From positions 62,001 to 126,000 of the forward strand of contig NZ_JADPKR010000055.1 of the NCBI RefSeq assembly GCF_023074055.1: 64,000 nucleotides of DNA. The letters run 5' to 3'. Positions 26,440-35,346 of the stretch are shown here, in pieces. Origin of the DNA: Bradyrhizobium sp. 141. GTDB lineage: Bacteria; Pseudomonadota; Alphaproteobacteria; Rhizobiales; Xanthobacteraceae. Each line of letters starts with the position of its first letter. The stretch's first letter is position 1. A model generated the notes under the pieces. It was not told where the DNA came from. It saw only the letters and a program-made list of their open reading frames with translations, and searched no databases. The position numbers were made by a program, and so were the translations under genes.

Positions 26440-26620
26440 CTTCTCCCCCTTGCGGGAGAAGGTGGCGCGAAGCGCCGGATGAGGGGTTCTATCCGCGCTC
26501 ACACTTGCAAATGAACGCGCTGAGACAGACCCCCACCCAAGTGAGTCTGTGTCCACCGGCGTCGCTGCCCTCTCCCGCAAGGGGCGAGGGCACAGTCATG
26601 CGCTTCCTCGCCTTGTGCAG
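26440..26620. repeat. Palindromic intergenic element (CTCCCCTTGCGGGAG type), copy 1
   Basis: Left arm CTCCCCCTTGCGGGAGAAGG with a small GGCGCGAAGCGCC hairpin; right arm CCCTCTCCCGCAAGGGG. The right part (from about 26564) is shared with 37682-37740, including the following TCATGCGC and TTGTGCAG stretch. Confidence 0.7.
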
Positions 26621-26624
26621 AAAT

Positions 26625-27905
26625 TTACGGCCTCACCAGCCTCGCATCCTTGCTCACGATCGGCGGCTTCGCATTCAGCGCCTCCACCTGGAATCCCGCC
26701 ACGCGCTTGTAGTTGGCTGCGATGTCCTCCAACTCCTGCTGCGACAGCACGTCGGTGACGACCTCGAAGCCGTCGGGCGCGCGTTCCTCGACGAGCTGCA
26801 TCACCTGCTCGGGGCCGTTCTTTCGGTTGAGCAGGACGAGGTCGGTGGTCGCGGGCCGGCGCTCGGCCTCATAGGCAAGCAGCGCCGCGGTCGTCGGTCC
26901 ATGCGCGAGAATCTCGCGGGTGATGGTGCGGGCATCGAGGATCGCCTGCGAGGCACCGTTCGATCCGATCGGGTACATCGGGTGCGCGGCATCGCCCATC
27001 AGCGTGACCTTGCCAAAGGTCCATTGCGAGACCGGATCGCGGTCCACCAGCGGATATTCATAGGCGTGCGGGCAGTTCTTGATCAGACCGGGCACGTCGA
27101 GCCAGTCGAACCGCCAGCTCTCGAACCAGGGCAGAAACTCCTCGAGCCGCGCGGTGCGGTTATAATCTTCGCGCCGCCACTGATAAGTCGGCGGCATGTG
27201 GCGCTCGGCGACCCAGTTGATCAGATGGTTGCCAGCGGCATCCGGCGCCTTGCTGATCGGATAGCAGACGAATTTCAGGATCTCGTGCCCGGCCATGATC
27301 ATGGTGCGGCCGGTGAGGAAGGCCTTTGCTGGCGTGACGCCGCGCCAGAGGATGCGCCCGTTCCAGATCGGCGGGCCTTCATTGGGATAGAGCTTTTCGC
27401 GCGCGGCGGAATGAATGCCGTCGGCGGCGATCAGGATTGCGCCGTCGTAAGTCCCTGCGGCGTTGCCGGTTGCCCGGTCGATGAAGTCGGCGCGCACGCC
27501 CTCGGCTGTCTCGGTCCAGCCGGTCAGATGATGGCTGGTGAGGATGTTGGCGCGGCCGAGCCGCTCGACCGCAGTGTCGAGCAGGAGCTGCTGCAGCGTG
27601 CCGCGGTGGATCGAGAATTGCGGCCATTTGTAGCCGGCTTCGAGCCCGCGCGGCTCGCTCCAGATCGGCTTGCCGTGCTTGGAGAAATAGGCGAGCTCGC
27701 GGGTCCGCACGCCGCTGGCGTCCAGTCTGTCCATCAGGCCAAGCTCGATCAGCTCGCGCACCGCATGCGGCAGCACGTTGATGCCGACGCCGAGCGGCTT
27801 CAGTTCGGCGACGCTCTCGAACACTTTTACGGGAACGCCGATCTGATGCAGGCTGAGCGCAAGCGTCAGCCCGCCGATGCCGCCACCGGCGATGAGTACG
27901 GTCAT
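26625..27905 (-). CDS. FAD-dependent aromatic-ring-type monooxygenase
   Basis: A 426-residue flavoprotein of the PHBH/UbiH group. The FAD dinucleotide motif is at the very N-terminus (MTVLIAGGGIGGLTLALSL), the second FAD motif is LMGDAAHPMYPIGSNGASQAI, and DG in LIAADGIHS is the third. ATG 27905 is taken because longer starts put residues before the first strand. Such enzymes hydroxylate aromatic or related rings using NAD(P)H and O2; the substrate is not evident. It is divergent from a glutathione transferase 128 bp away. Confidence 0.92.
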   Translation of the reverse strand: MTVLIAGGGIGGLTLALSLHQIGVPVKVFESVAELKPLGVGINVLPHAVRELIELGLMDRLDASGVRTRELAYFSKHGKPIWSEPRGLEAGYKWPQFSIHRGTLQQLLLDTAVERLGRANILTSHHLTGWTETAEGVRADFIDRATGNAAGTYDGAILIAADGIHSAAREKLYPNEGPPIWNGRILWRGVTPAKAFLTGRTMIMAGHEILKFVCYPISKAPDAAGNHLINWVAERHMPPTYQWRREDYNRTARLEEFLPWFESWRFDWLDVPGLIKNCPHAYEYPLVDRDPVSQWTFGKVTLMGDAAHPMYPIGSNGASQAILDARTITREILAHGPTTAALLAYEAERRPATTDLVLLNRKNGPEQVMQLVEERAPDGFEVVTDVLSQQELEDIAANYKRVAGFQVEALNAKPPIVSKDARLVRP

Positions 27906-28033
27906 GACAAAATCCCTCTCCGATTGACGGCGTCTTGGCACAGCCGGGCGGCCGTGGGCAACTGCGAAGAGGTCGCCTATGGACGGCGCGGCGAGGGGCC
28001 GTTAACCTCGGGTTTTCCCCCATGAGGTCCGCC

Positions 28034-28654
28034 ATGCTCAAGCTCTACTACGCCACCGGCACCTGTGCGCTCGCCACCTACATCACCCTGGAGGAGGCCG
28101 GCGCCGACTACACGGCCGAACGGCTGAGCTTCAAGGACAACCAGCAGACCAGCCCGGACTATCTCGCGATCAACCCGAAGGGCCGCGTGCCGGCGTTGGT
28201 GACCGATCGCGGCGTCCTCACCGAGACGCCGGCGATGCTGGCTTATCTCGCGCAGACGTTTCCCAAGGCGAAGCTCGCGCCGCTCGACGATCCCTTCGAC
28301 TTCGCACAGGTGCAGTCGTTCAACTCCTATCTCTGCTCGACCGTGCACATCAACCACGCCCACAAGATGCGCGGTGCGCGCTGGGCGACGCAGGAGAGCT
28401 CGTTCGCCGACATGAAGGCGATGGTCCCGAAGACCATGGCCGCCTGCTTTTCCCTGATCGAGCAGAAGATGTTTCGGGGGCCCTGGGTGATGGGCGATCA
28501 GTTCACGATCTGTGATCCCTATCTCTACACGCTCTCGACCTGGCTCGAAGGCGACAGCGTTGACATCAACGCCACGCCGAAGATCGCAGAACACTTCAAG
28601 CGCATGTCTGACCGCCCCGCCGTGCGCAAGGTGATGGACGCGCAGAAGGCGTAA
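28034..28654 (+). CDS. Glutathione S-transferase, beta-class-like
   Basis: A 206-residue protein with a thioredoxin-like N-terminal domain and helical C-terminal domain. The opening MLKLYYATGTCALATYITLEE has Cys at position 11, the position of the beta-class catalytic cysteine. NPKGRVPALV is the cis-Pro loop and TETPAML the glutathione-binding motif (Pro replaces the usual Ser). An in-frame ATG at 28022 is also possible. Divergent from the FAD monooxygenase, which may point to a shared detoxification task. Confidence 0.9.
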   Translation: MLKLYYATGTCALATYITLEEAGADYTAERLSFKDNQQTSPDYLAINPKGRVPALVTDRGVLTETPAMLAYLAQTFPKAKLAPLDDPFDFAQVQSFNSYLCSTVHINHAHKMRGARWATQESSFADMKAMVPKTMAACFSLIEQKMFRGPWVMGDQFTICDPYLYTLSTWLEGDSVDINATPKIAEHFKRMSDRPAVRKVMDAQKA

Positions 28655-28667
28655 GGGCTCAGCTCTT

Positions 28668-28756
28668 GTAGGGTGGGCAAAGGCGCAAAGCGCCGTGCCC
28701 ACGAACTTTCTCCGGCGACGACAGACGGTGGGCACGCTCCGCTTTGCCCACCCTAC
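28668..28756. repeat. GTAGGGTGGGCAAAG palindromic repeat, copy 1
   Basis: GTAGGGTGGGCAAAGGCGC at the left, GCTTTGCCCACCCTAC at the right, inner GTGCCCAC/GTGGGCAC pair. Its right edge overlaps the 3' end of the LysR gene: the LysR stop codon TAG is read from the repeat. Confidence 0.9.
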
Positions 28757-29676
28757 GAAACCTTCCGCTTGGCTTGCTCCAGCTCCCGCCCCGTTTCCAG
28801 CATCAGCCGCCGCAACCAGATCGAGCCGGGGTCCATCTGCGCCCGGGTCGGATGGAACATGAATTGCTCGTCGATCCCGGGGTCGAGCGGCGGCGTCACC
28901 GTGACGAGGCCGAGCTGTTTCGACAGCGCTGCGATCAGCCGGCGCGGCACGAAGGCGACGAGGTCGGTGCGGGCGGCGACGTGCAACGCTTCGAGATAGC
29001 CTGACACGACCAGCGAGATGTGCCGCTCGATGCCCTTGGCTCGCAGCCAGGTATCGATCAAATCCTCATTGCTGCCGCGAATGATCACGCCGACGTGGCG
29101 TGCGGCCAGGAAGGTTTCGCGCCGCTTCAGCTTCGCGGCCATCGGATGGCCGCGCCGCACCGCCAGCGCGTCGCTGTCGGTGTAGAGCAGTTGGCGGTGA
29201 AAGTCCTTGAAGGCATTGCCAATCGAGATCACGAGGTCGATGGTACGGGCGAATTCGGCGTGGAAGATCGCCGATCCCCGCCACGGCACGATGTCGACGC
29301 GAACGTTGGGCGCAAGACGCGTCACCTTTGCCATCAGCGGCGGCATCAGCAGCTCGACCGCCAGGTCCGGCATCATCAGGCGAAATTGCCGCTCGCTGCG
29401 TGTGGCGTCGAAGTCGTCGGGCACGAACAGTCCGCGCACCTGGTCGAGCGCCTGAGCGAGCGGCGCGCGCAGGGCCTGCGCCCGCGGCGTCAGCTCCATG
29501 CGCGCGCCGGTGCGCACCAGCAGCGGATCGCCGAGAATGTCGCGCAGGCGCTGCAGCGCATGGCTCGCCGCCGGCTGGGACAGGCCCATCCGAAGCGCGG
29601 CGCGACTGACGCTGGCCTCGCGCAGCAAGGCGTCGAGCGCGGTCAGCAGGTTGAGGTCAAGCGAATTCAAATTCAT
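28753..29676 (-). CDS. LysR-family transcriptional regulator
   Basis: A 307-residue regulator. Residues 1-62 are the winged helix-turn-helix (LDLNLLTALDALLREASVSRAALRMGLSQPAASHAL), and the rest is the periplasmic-binding-like effector domain (MPDLAVELLMPPLM to the end). The opening resembles the NodD/LinR branch of the family. ATG 29676 is the family-typical start; the frame is open further upstream. Divergent from an NTF2-like gene 91 bp away, its most likely target. The stop codon comes from repeat copy 1. Confidence 0.92.
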   Translation of the reverse strand: MNLNSLDLNLLTALDALLREASVSRAALRMGLSQPAASHALQRLRDILGDPLLVRTGARMELTPRAQALRAPLAQALDQVRGLFVPDDFDATRSERQFRLMMPDLAVELLMPPLMAKVTRLAPNVRVDIVPWRGSAIFHAEFARTIDLVISIGNAFKDFHRQLLYTDSDALAVRRGHPMAAKLKRRETFLAARHVGVIIRGSNEDLIDTWLRAKGIERHISLVVSGYLEALHVAARTDLVAFVPRRLIAALSKQLGLVTVTPPLDPGIDEQFMFHPTRAQMDPGSIWLRRLMLETGRELEQAKRKVS

Positions 29677-29767
29677 GAGGTGAATACATATCATATTTAC
29701 TATCGATTTGAAGAATGTAGATCGGCCGGCGATGATCTCCGCGTTCTCACCAAAAGGAGATGCCGCC
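29677..29767. promoter_or_regulatory. Divergent LysR / NTF2-like control region
   Basis: A 91-bp AT-rich spacer in GC-rich surroundings, containing ATACATATCATATTTACTAT near 29685-29704 with T-N11-A arrangements as LysR proteins require. Ends in the AAAGGAGAT ribosome-binding site of the downstream gene. The exact operator cannot be fixed by eye. Confidence 0.45.
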
Positions 29768-30211
29768 ATGAGCGCGAGCGCCAACAAGAAACTGATGCAG
29801 GATATTTTCGCCGCCGCCGCTAATCCCGATCCGGCCGCGCGCGATCGCGCCCTGTTCACCACAAGCCTTGCCGAGGATGCCAAATGGGTCGTGACCGGAC
29901 AATATTCCTGGTCGCGCACCTTTGCGGGCAAGGAGGCGATCCTCAACGATCTGCACGGCTACGTGCGCACCCGCCTGCGCGACCGCACGCGCACGGTTGC
30001 GCACCGCTTCATCGCCGACGGCGATGTGGTCGTCGTGGAGGCCAAGGGCGACAACGTTACGCCTGAGGGCGTGCGCTACGACAACGACTATTGCCTGGTG
30101 TTTCGTCTCGAGGACGGCAAGATCAAGGAAATCCGCGAGTACTGCGACTCGATCCTGACCGAGAGGGCGCTGGGCCCGTTTCCGCAAACACCCGTGAGGG
30201 CTGCGAGCTGA
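29768..30211 (+). CDS. NTF2/SnoaL-like domain protein
   Basis: A 147-residue cone-shaped alpha+beta-barrel protein. The pattern MQDIFAAAANPDPAARD (first helices), WVVTGQYSWSRTFAGKEAIL, DGDVVVVEAKGDN and EIREYCDSILTERALG is typical of the SnoaL-like NTF2 superfamily, which includes ketosteroid isomerase-like enzymes and ligand binders. An AAAGGAGAT site precedes ATG 29768. It is divergent from a LysR regulator, suggesting inducible expression. Confidence 0.85.
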   Translation: MSASANKKLMQDIFAAAANPDPAARDRALFTTSLAEDAKWVVTGQYSWSRTFAGKEAILNDLHGYVRTRLRDRTRTVAHRFIADGDVVVVEAKGDNVTPEGVRYDNDYCLVFRLEDGKIKEIREYCDSILTERALGPFPQTPVRAAS

Positions 30212-30264
30212 CCGGATTGGACGACGTCGCGTCCACCGGGCGGCCCTGTCTGTCACGCCTCACG

Positions 30265-30432
30265 ATGTTTGTGCGGATGTGGCGGACGCTGGTGGACCTC
30301 GTGCGGGTTCGGCGACAGCGGTCCCGGGTTCGATGCCAGCTCGCTGCGATGACCGAGCGGGAGCTTCAGGACTGCGGGATGACCCGCGCCGAGATTGCCT
30401 ACGAACTGAAGAAGCCTGTCCGGCGAAAATAG
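30265..30432 (+). CDS. DUF1127 small protein
   Basis: A 55-residue basic protein from ATG 30265. WRTLVDLVRVRRQRSRVRCQLAAMTERELQDCGMTRAEI matches the DUF1127 core (Trp-rich start, Arg cluster, LxxMxxxxLxDxGxxRxEI). DUF1127 proteins in alphaproteobacteria include small RNA-binding regulators of phosphate and stress functions. The frame is open again right after the stop codon (see 30487-30633). Confidence 0.85.
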   Translation: MFVRMWRTLVDLVRVRRQRSRVRCQLAAMTERELQDCGMTRAEIAYELKKPVRRK

Positions 30433-30822
30433 ATCGATGAGGAGGAAGCGGCGCCGCGCGCGCCGCTTCCGGCGGAGCTGGCCTCCGTGCCGGCCGTCCA
30501 GAAACCGTACACGCTCGAAGTGATCGAGAACGCACTCGGCAAACTGCAGCGGGCCAACGCCCTTTACAGGTTCGCGTACCACGCTATGCATGCCGCTGTG
30601 GATTCTTACATGACTTCGCATAGCTGCCGATAAAATCAGCAGATCTTATGTGCGGCGAGGCGCGCACGCGCGAAGAATTTGAAGGTTCAATTAACGAGTG
30701 TCCCCCATTGTGTCGCGGTGCAGCGTGGGTCGCGAAGACGCGCGGCTGCCAGGGTGGCCGTGACGGATTTGCCGGACTTGTTCGGCCGCTCGAAGTGAAA
30801 TGCATCTGGGTGGACAGTGGGA
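30433..30822. other. Gap between DUF1127 gene and chemotaxis gene
   Basis: About 390 bp. The first 200 bp are open in the same frame as the DUF1127 gene (listed separately). The remainder, AT-richer around 30600-30720, holds no gene I can support and probably includes the chemoreceptor promoter. Confidence 0.5.
30487..30633 (+). CDS. Possible small protein in frame behind DUF1127
   Basis: The frame reopens directly after the DUF1127 stop (30430-30432) and runs 66 codons to TAA 30633. From GTG 30487 it would encode 48 residues with a strong helical pattern (YTLEVIENALGKLQRANALY, then RFAYHAMHAAVDSYM). GGAG lies 10 nt upstream. It could be a separate small protein, a read-through extension, or remnant coding DNA. 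Confidence 0.35.
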   Translation: MPAVQKPYTLEVIENALGKLQRANALYRFAYHAMHAAVDSYMTSHSCR

Positions 30823-32832
30823 ATGCCGAAGTTTCGTTTGCGGATCAGGGGACGCCTGTACGCAGGCTTCATGGCCTTGGTCGTGGTTGGGCTTGTGATG
30901 GCGGTGGTTGCCGTCTGGAATTTGCGGGCGGTGCAGGATCAAGTCGCAAGACAATCCGCACTTTCGGACAGCACGGCGCGGGTCCTGGAGATATCGACCC
31001 ATCTTCAGGCGATCCAGCGGGCCAATCTGCGTTACATCTACGACGCCAACGAGCCCGCGATGAAGGAGGCGCAAGAGCGGGAAACTGCGGCGATCGAGCT
31101 GTTGCGGGTCGGCGCGAAGGGGACGCTCTCGGAGGAGCGGCGAGCGCTCTACAACGGCCTCGTCGACGACATTGGCAAAATGCGACGCCTGCGTGACAAC
31201 CTCGGAGACGCCGTCAACGAGGCGAGAACGGGCAAGGCGACGCTGCTGCCGAGCGGGGAGGAGCTGGCCGTCAAGATGGGCAAGCTGGTCGATGCGGCGC
31301 GCGCAGCGGTCGACGAAGACACCGCAGCCCTGGTCGCCGACCTCGAATCCAGGATTCTTCTTGTTCGCGTCGCAAATTGGCGTTTTCTGGCTCTGCGTGA
31401 CGCGCAGGGGCCTGCGAATTTCAGGGCAAGTGTGGACAGGGCAGCGCAACGGCTCACGGCGATCGAGAAGAGCCCGCAGGCGGCGGAGTTGCGAGCCACG
31501 CTCGCGCCGGTGAAGACCTCGCTCGGAATCTACAAATCGGCGTTTGAGACGACATCCGCCGCGATGCTTCAGGCCGACGAGATCTATCACAAGAACCTCG
31601 CGCCCCTCATCGTCGACGGCATCGGCAGGCTCAAGGCCGCGGAAACGACGCTGAAGAAGGATTATCAGGAATCGCGCAGCCATGCCGAAGGCGTGATTGC
31701 CAGCACGACGACCGTTCAGCAGATCGCAGGCCTCCTCGCCATCCTGTTCGGCGGCATCGTCGCCTTCCTGATCGCCCGCAACATCGTCGGCCCTCTGGCC
31801 TCGATGACACGCGCGATGGGGCAGCTGGCCGGCGGCAATCTCGAGGTCGCGATCCCCGGCCGCGGCAAGTCCGACGAGATCGGTGACATGGCCAAGGCGA
31901 TCGAGGTGTTCAAGGACAATATGATCGACACCGAGCGCCTGCGGGCCGAGCAGACCGAAATCGAGGCGCGGCAGGCGGAAAGCCGCAAGAACGACATGGT
32001 CAGGCTCGCCGACCAGTTCGAGCAGGCGGTCGGCGAGATCGTCGACACCGTGTCGTCGGCATCGAGCGAGCTCGAAGCCTCCGCCGGCACCTTGACCACG
32101 ACAGCTTCGCGGGCCCAGGACCTGTCGACCGAGGTGGCCTCGGCATCGCTGGAAGCCACCGCGAATGTCCAGGCGGTCGCCACCGCGACCGAGGAGCTGT
32201 CGTCCTCGGTCGGCGAGATCGCCCGCCAGGTGCAGGAATCCGCCCGCATCGCGGGTGAGGCCGTTGGCCAGGCGAGCAGGACCAACGACCGCGTCGGCGA
32301 GCTCTCCAAGGCGGCGGCCCGGATCGGCGACGTGGTCGAGCTGATCAGCACCATTGCAGGCCAGACCAATCTCCTCGCGCTCAACGCCACCATCGAGGCG
32401 GCGCGTGCGGGCGATGCCGGCCGCGGCTTTGCCGTCGTCGCCACCGAGGTCAAGGCGCTCGCCGAGCAGACCGCGAAGGCGACCGGCGAGATCGGCCAGC
32501 AGATCGCGAACATCCAGGCCGCCACCGAGCAGTCGGTCGGCGCCATCAGGGAGATCAGCGGCACCATCGAGCGGCTGTCCGAGATCTCCTCTGCGGTCGC
32601 CGCCGCGGTGGAGCAGCAGGGCGCGGCCACGCAGGAAATCTCGCGTAACGTGCTGCAGGCCGCTCAGGGCACCCAGCGCGTCTCGATCAATATTGGCGAC
32701 GTGCAGCGCGGGGCGTCCGAGACCGGTTCAGCCTCCTCGCAGGTGCTCTCGGCGGCGCGCTTGTTGTCGGCCGACAGCAATCGCCTCAAGCTCGAGGTCA
32801 GGAAGTTCCTGAACTCGGTCCACGCCGCCTGA
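30823..32832 (+). CDS. Methyl-accepting chemotaxis protein
   Basis: A 669-residue chemoreceptor. Membrane helix 1 is at about 12-33, a helical periplasmic sensor domain of roughly 260 residues follows, helix 2 is near 298-320, then a HAMP domain (NIVGPLASMTRAMGQLAGG) and the signalling coiled coil. The hairpin tip EISTIAGQTNLLALNATIEA variant starts near residue 507 (here ISTIAGQTNLLALN). It passes ligand signals to CheA/CheW. ATG 30823 is 8 nt behind GGGTGGA; GTG 30817 is an alternative. No che genes are adjacent. Ligand unknown. Confidence 0.95.
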   Translation: MPKFRLRIRGRLYAGFMALVVVGLVMAVVAVWNLRAVQDQVARQSALSDSTARVLEISTHLQAIQRANLRYIYDANEPAMKEAQERETAAIELLRVGAKGTLSEERRALYNGLVDDIGKMRRLRDNLGDAVNEARTGKATLLPSGEELAVKMGKLVDAARAAVDEDTAALVADLESRILLVRVANWRFLALRDAQGPANFRASVDRAAQRLTAIEKSPQAAELRATLAPVKTSLGIYKSAFETTSAAMLQADEIYHKNLAPLIVDGIGRLKAAETTLKKDYQESRSHAEGVIASTTTVQQIAGLLAILFGGIVAFLIARNIVGPLASMTRAMGQLAGGNLEVAIPGRGKSDEIGDMAKAIEVFKDNMIDTERLRAEQTEIEARQAESRKNDMVRLADQFEQAVGEIVDTVSSASSELEASAGTLTTTASRAQDLSTEVASASLEATANVQAVATATEELSSSVGEIARQVQESARIAGEAVGQASRTNDRVGELSKAAARIGDVVELISTIAGQTNLLALNATIEAARAGDAGRGFAVVATEVKALAEQTAKATGEIGQQIANIQAATEQSVGAIREISGTIERLSEISSAVAAAVEQQGAATQEISRNVLQAAQGTQRVSINIGDVQRGASETGSASSQVLSAARLLSADSNRLKLEVRKFLNSVHAA

Positions 32833-32843
32833 GCTGAAAAGCA

Positions 32844-32871
32844 AAGGGCCACGCGCAGGCGCGTGGCCCTT
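32844..32871. terminator. Strong hairpin between convergent genes
   Basis: AAGGGCCACGCG pairs perfectly with CGCGTGGCCCTT (12 bp, 4-nt loop), 11 bp after the chemoreceptor stop and before the stop of the convergent glutathione transferase. A-rich on one side and T on the other, so probably a bidirectional terminator, although the T-run is short. Confidence 0.65.
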
Positions 32872-32889
32872 CATTGCGGCGTGGCGCGA

Positions 32890-33576
32890 TCAGGCGACCT
32901 TGGTCGTCATGTGCTTGAACATGTTGGCGCGCGCCTCATCGTCCATCTCGGCCTTGAAGGCGAACTTGTCCTTCAAAGCAATCGCGCGCGCCCCTGCCGG
33001 GCGCGCCGAGATCTCGTCCACCAGCCGCTTCACGTTCGGGTATCGTGCAAAGGCGTCGTCGCCGAGCTTGAACGGCAGCATCCGCGCCCAGCCCCACAGC
33101 GCCATGTCGACGATCGAATAGCTGTCGCCGACCATGGTGCGGCGGCCTTCGAGGTGACCGTCGAGAATCTTGTAGTGGCGATCGGTCTCGTACTGATAGC
33201 GGTTATGGGCGTAGTCGTGGTTCTGGTCCTTCGGCGCAAAATGCTTGAAGTGCACCGCCTGGCCCGAATACGGCCCGACGCCGGTGGCGATGAACATCAG
33301 CCATGACAGCATCTCGCCGCGCACAGCGGCTGAGGGCAGGAACTTGCCGGTCTTCTCGGCGAGGTAGAGCAGGATGGCGTTCGAGTCGAACACGATCGTT
33401 CCATTGTCGTCGATCGCCGGCACCTTGGCGTTTGGATTGACCTTCAGATAGTCCGGCGTGAATTGCTCGCCCTTGCGGGTGTCGATCTTCACCGGGTCGT
33501 AGGGCAGGCCGGACTCTTCGAGATAGAGCGCGACCTTGGTCGGGTTCGGCGAACCGTTGAAATAGAATTTGAGCAT
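32890..33576 (-). CDS. Glutathione S-transferase, nu-class / Ure2p-like
   Basis: A 228-residue protein. The opening MLKFYFNGSPNPTKVALYLEE and NPNAKVPAIDDNGTIVFDSNAILLYLAE resemble the YfcG/YghU (nu-class) and Ure2p-like transferases, which often act as disulfide-bond reductases with glutathione. The C-terminal helical domain has YSIVDMALWGWARM. ATG 33576 has GGAGAT about 5 nt upstream; GTG 33579 is alternative. Convergent with the chemoreceptor. Confidence 0.9.
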   Translation of the reverse strand: MLKFYFNGSPNPTKVALYLEESGLPYDPVKIDTRKGEQFTPDYLKVNPNAKVPAIDDNGTIVFDSNAILLYLAEKTGKFLPSAAVRGEMLSWLMFIATGVGPYSGQAVHFKHFAPKDQNHDYAHNRYQYETDRHYKILDGHLEGRRTMVGDSYSIVDMALWGWARMLPFKLGDDAFARYPNVKRLVDEISARPAGARAIALKDKFAFKAEMDDEARANMFKHMTTKVA

Positions 33577-33708
33577 CACACATCTCCCCAGTGTTTCTTG
33601 CCGAGAGCGAATGCGGCGTCATCGCCGCGGGGTCGTCTTCTCTTGCCCGAACCTCCTTAGGGAGAGCAACCGGCGAGTTTGCCGGGCGGTATCTGCGCCC
33701 TGCGCAGA

Positions 33709-34035
33709 TCAGCCGGCGTAACAAAGGCCGATCGCCGCCGTAATGACCATCGCCGCGCCGACCGCCTCCAGGCGCAGTCCGAGCCGTGCGGCGAGATGCA
33801 TGTCGCCGGCCCGCGCCTTGCGCTCCGATCCGCGCGAATAGCCATGAACGATGACGTCGTGATTGAAATTGTCGTGAGCCTCGTTGCTGCTGGCGAGCCC
33901 GACGCAGATCACGAGCACGCCGAACAGCGCGAGGCCGAAGAATCCGAGCAGGGCGATCAGGAACATCGGAAACATGCCGACCAGGAAGATCGGCAGCAGC
34001 GGCACCAACAGCAATGTCTCGGACTGTCGTCGCAT
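33709..34035 (-). CDS. Hypothetical membrane protein
   Basis: A 108-residue protein starting at ATG 34035. Residues 8-48 are one long or two closely packed hydrophobic helices (LLLVPLLPIFLVGMFPMFLI and on), the middle is polar (NEAHDNFNHDVIVHGYSRGSE), and a second helix closes the protein (AVGAAMVITAAIGLCYAG). I do not recognise the family. Longer starts would run into the adjacent palindromic repeat, so they are rejected. Confidence 0.65.
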   Translation of the reverse strand: MRRQSETLLLVPLLPIFLVGMFPMFLIALLGFFGLALFGVLVICVGLASSNEAHDNFNHDVIVHGYSRGSERKARAGDMHLAARLGLRLEAVGAAMVITAAIGLCYAG

Positions 34036-34103
34036 GGGAGCCGGCCGGTTAGGACGGGGCTGATGGGCGAATCTAGTCCTGACGGCGGCGGCATTCAAGG
34101 TGC

Positions 34104-34202
34104 CGTAGGGTGGGCAAAGGCGTGAAGCGCCGTGCCCACCAATCGCATTTTGTCGGAAAGGTTCGGTGGGCACGGCGCAAGGGCGCCTTTGCCCACCCTA
34201 CG
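34104..34202. repeat. GTAGGGTGGGCAAAG palindromic repeat, copy 2
   Basis: CGTAGGGTGGGCAAAGGCG at left and CGCCTTTGCCCACCCTACG at right, inner GTGCCCACC/GGTGGGCAC pair. It ends 13 bp before the ccrM stop codon. Confidence 0.92.
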
Positions 34203-34215
34203 AGGTCGGAAGCGG

Positions 34216-35346
34216 CTACTCCGCCGCCATGCCGGCGCGGATTTCGGCGCGCAGCTCGTCGATCAGCTTGAGCCCCTTTTTGGTCTCGATGTGCCAGAAC
34301 GTCCAGCCGTTGCAGGCTTGCGCGCCTTGCGCCACCGCGCCGATGCGGTGGATCGAGCCGACCTTGTCGCCGAACATGATGGCGCCGTCGGCGCGCACCA
34401 ATGCGCCGAGCTTCTTCTTGGCGTCGAACAGCTTCGTGCCGGGCATGATCATGCCGCGCTCGATCAGTTCGGAGAACGCGACCCGCGGCGCTTCGCGCGC
34501 GGTCATGAACGGGGCGAGGCTTGCCGCCGGCAGCGGCTCGACCGCGGCGATGCGCGCTTCGGCGGCCTTGGCGTAGGTCTTGTCGCGTTCGAAGCCGATA
34601 TACGAGCGGCCGAGACGTTTTGCGACCGCGCCGGTGGTACCGGTGCCGTTGAACGGATCGATCACGAGATCGCCGGGCTTCGACGACGACAGCAGCACGC
34701 GCGCGAGCAGGCCTTCCGGCTTCTGCGTCGGATGCACTTTTTTGCCGTCGGCGCCCTTGAGGCGCTCCTCGCCGGTGCAGAGCGGGATCAGCCAGTCGGA
34801 ACGCGCCTGCACGTCCTCATTGGCGGCCTTCAGCGCCTCGTAATTGAACGTGTAGCCCTTGGCCTTTTCGTCGCGCGCGGCCCAGATCATGGTCTCATGC
34901 GCGTTGGTGAAGCGGCGGCCGCGGAAATTCGGCATCGGGTTCGACTTGCGCCAGACGATGTCGTTCAGGAGCCAAAAGCCGAGGTCCTGCATGATCGCGC
35001 CGACGCGGAAGATGTTGTGATAGGAGCCGATCACCCAGATCGTCGCCGACGGCTTCATCGCGCGGCGGGCCGCAAGCAGCCATGCGCGGGTGAAATCGTC
35101 ATAGGCGGAGAACGAATCGAACTTGTCCCAATCGTCGTCGACGGCGTCGACATGGGATTCGTCGGGGCGCTTGAGATCGCCCTTGAGCTGAAGATTGTAG
35201 GGCGGATCGGCGAACACCAAGTCGACCGAACCAGCCTGAAGCTTCGACATCTCGGCGACGCAATCGCCGAGAATGATGCGATGCGAAGGAGACTCGAAAT
35301 TTGTGCGGGGCGCCCTTGCAGACGCCCCGCGACGCGACTCTACCAT
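34216..35346 (-). CDS. ccrM: Cell-cycle DNA adenine methyltransferase, GANTC-specific
   Basis: A 376-residue beta-class N6-adenine methyltransferase: catalytic DPPY at 47-50 in FADPPYNLQLKGDL first, AdoMet motif DPFNGTGTTGAVAKRLGRS later. The C-terminal extension beyond about residue 265 (AAVEPLPAASLAPFMTAREAP onward) is the DNA-recognition domain characteristic of CcrM, absent from ordinary methylases. CcrM methylates GANTC late in the cell cycle and tunes cell-cycle promoters. No restriction enzyme is adjacent. GANTC sites cluster around its own start. Confidence 0.95.
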   Translation of the reverse strand: MVESRRGASARAPRTNFESPSHRIILGDCVAEMSKLQAGSVDLVFADPPYNLQLKGDLKRPDESHVDAVDDDWDKFDSFSAYDDFTRAWLLAARRAMKPSATIWVIGSYHNIFRVGAIMQDLGFWLLNDIVWRKSNPMPNFRGRRFTNAHETMIWAARDEKAKGYTFNYEALKAANEDVQARSDWLIPLCTGEERLKGADGKKVHPTQKPEGLLARVLLSSSKPGDLVIDPFNGTGTTGAVAKRLGRSYIGFERDKTYAKAAEARIAAVEPLPAASLAPFMTAREAPRVAFSELIERGMIMPGTKLFDAKKKLGALVRADGAIMFGDKVGSIHRIGAVAQGAQACNGWTFWHIETKKGLKLIDELRAEIRAGMAAE

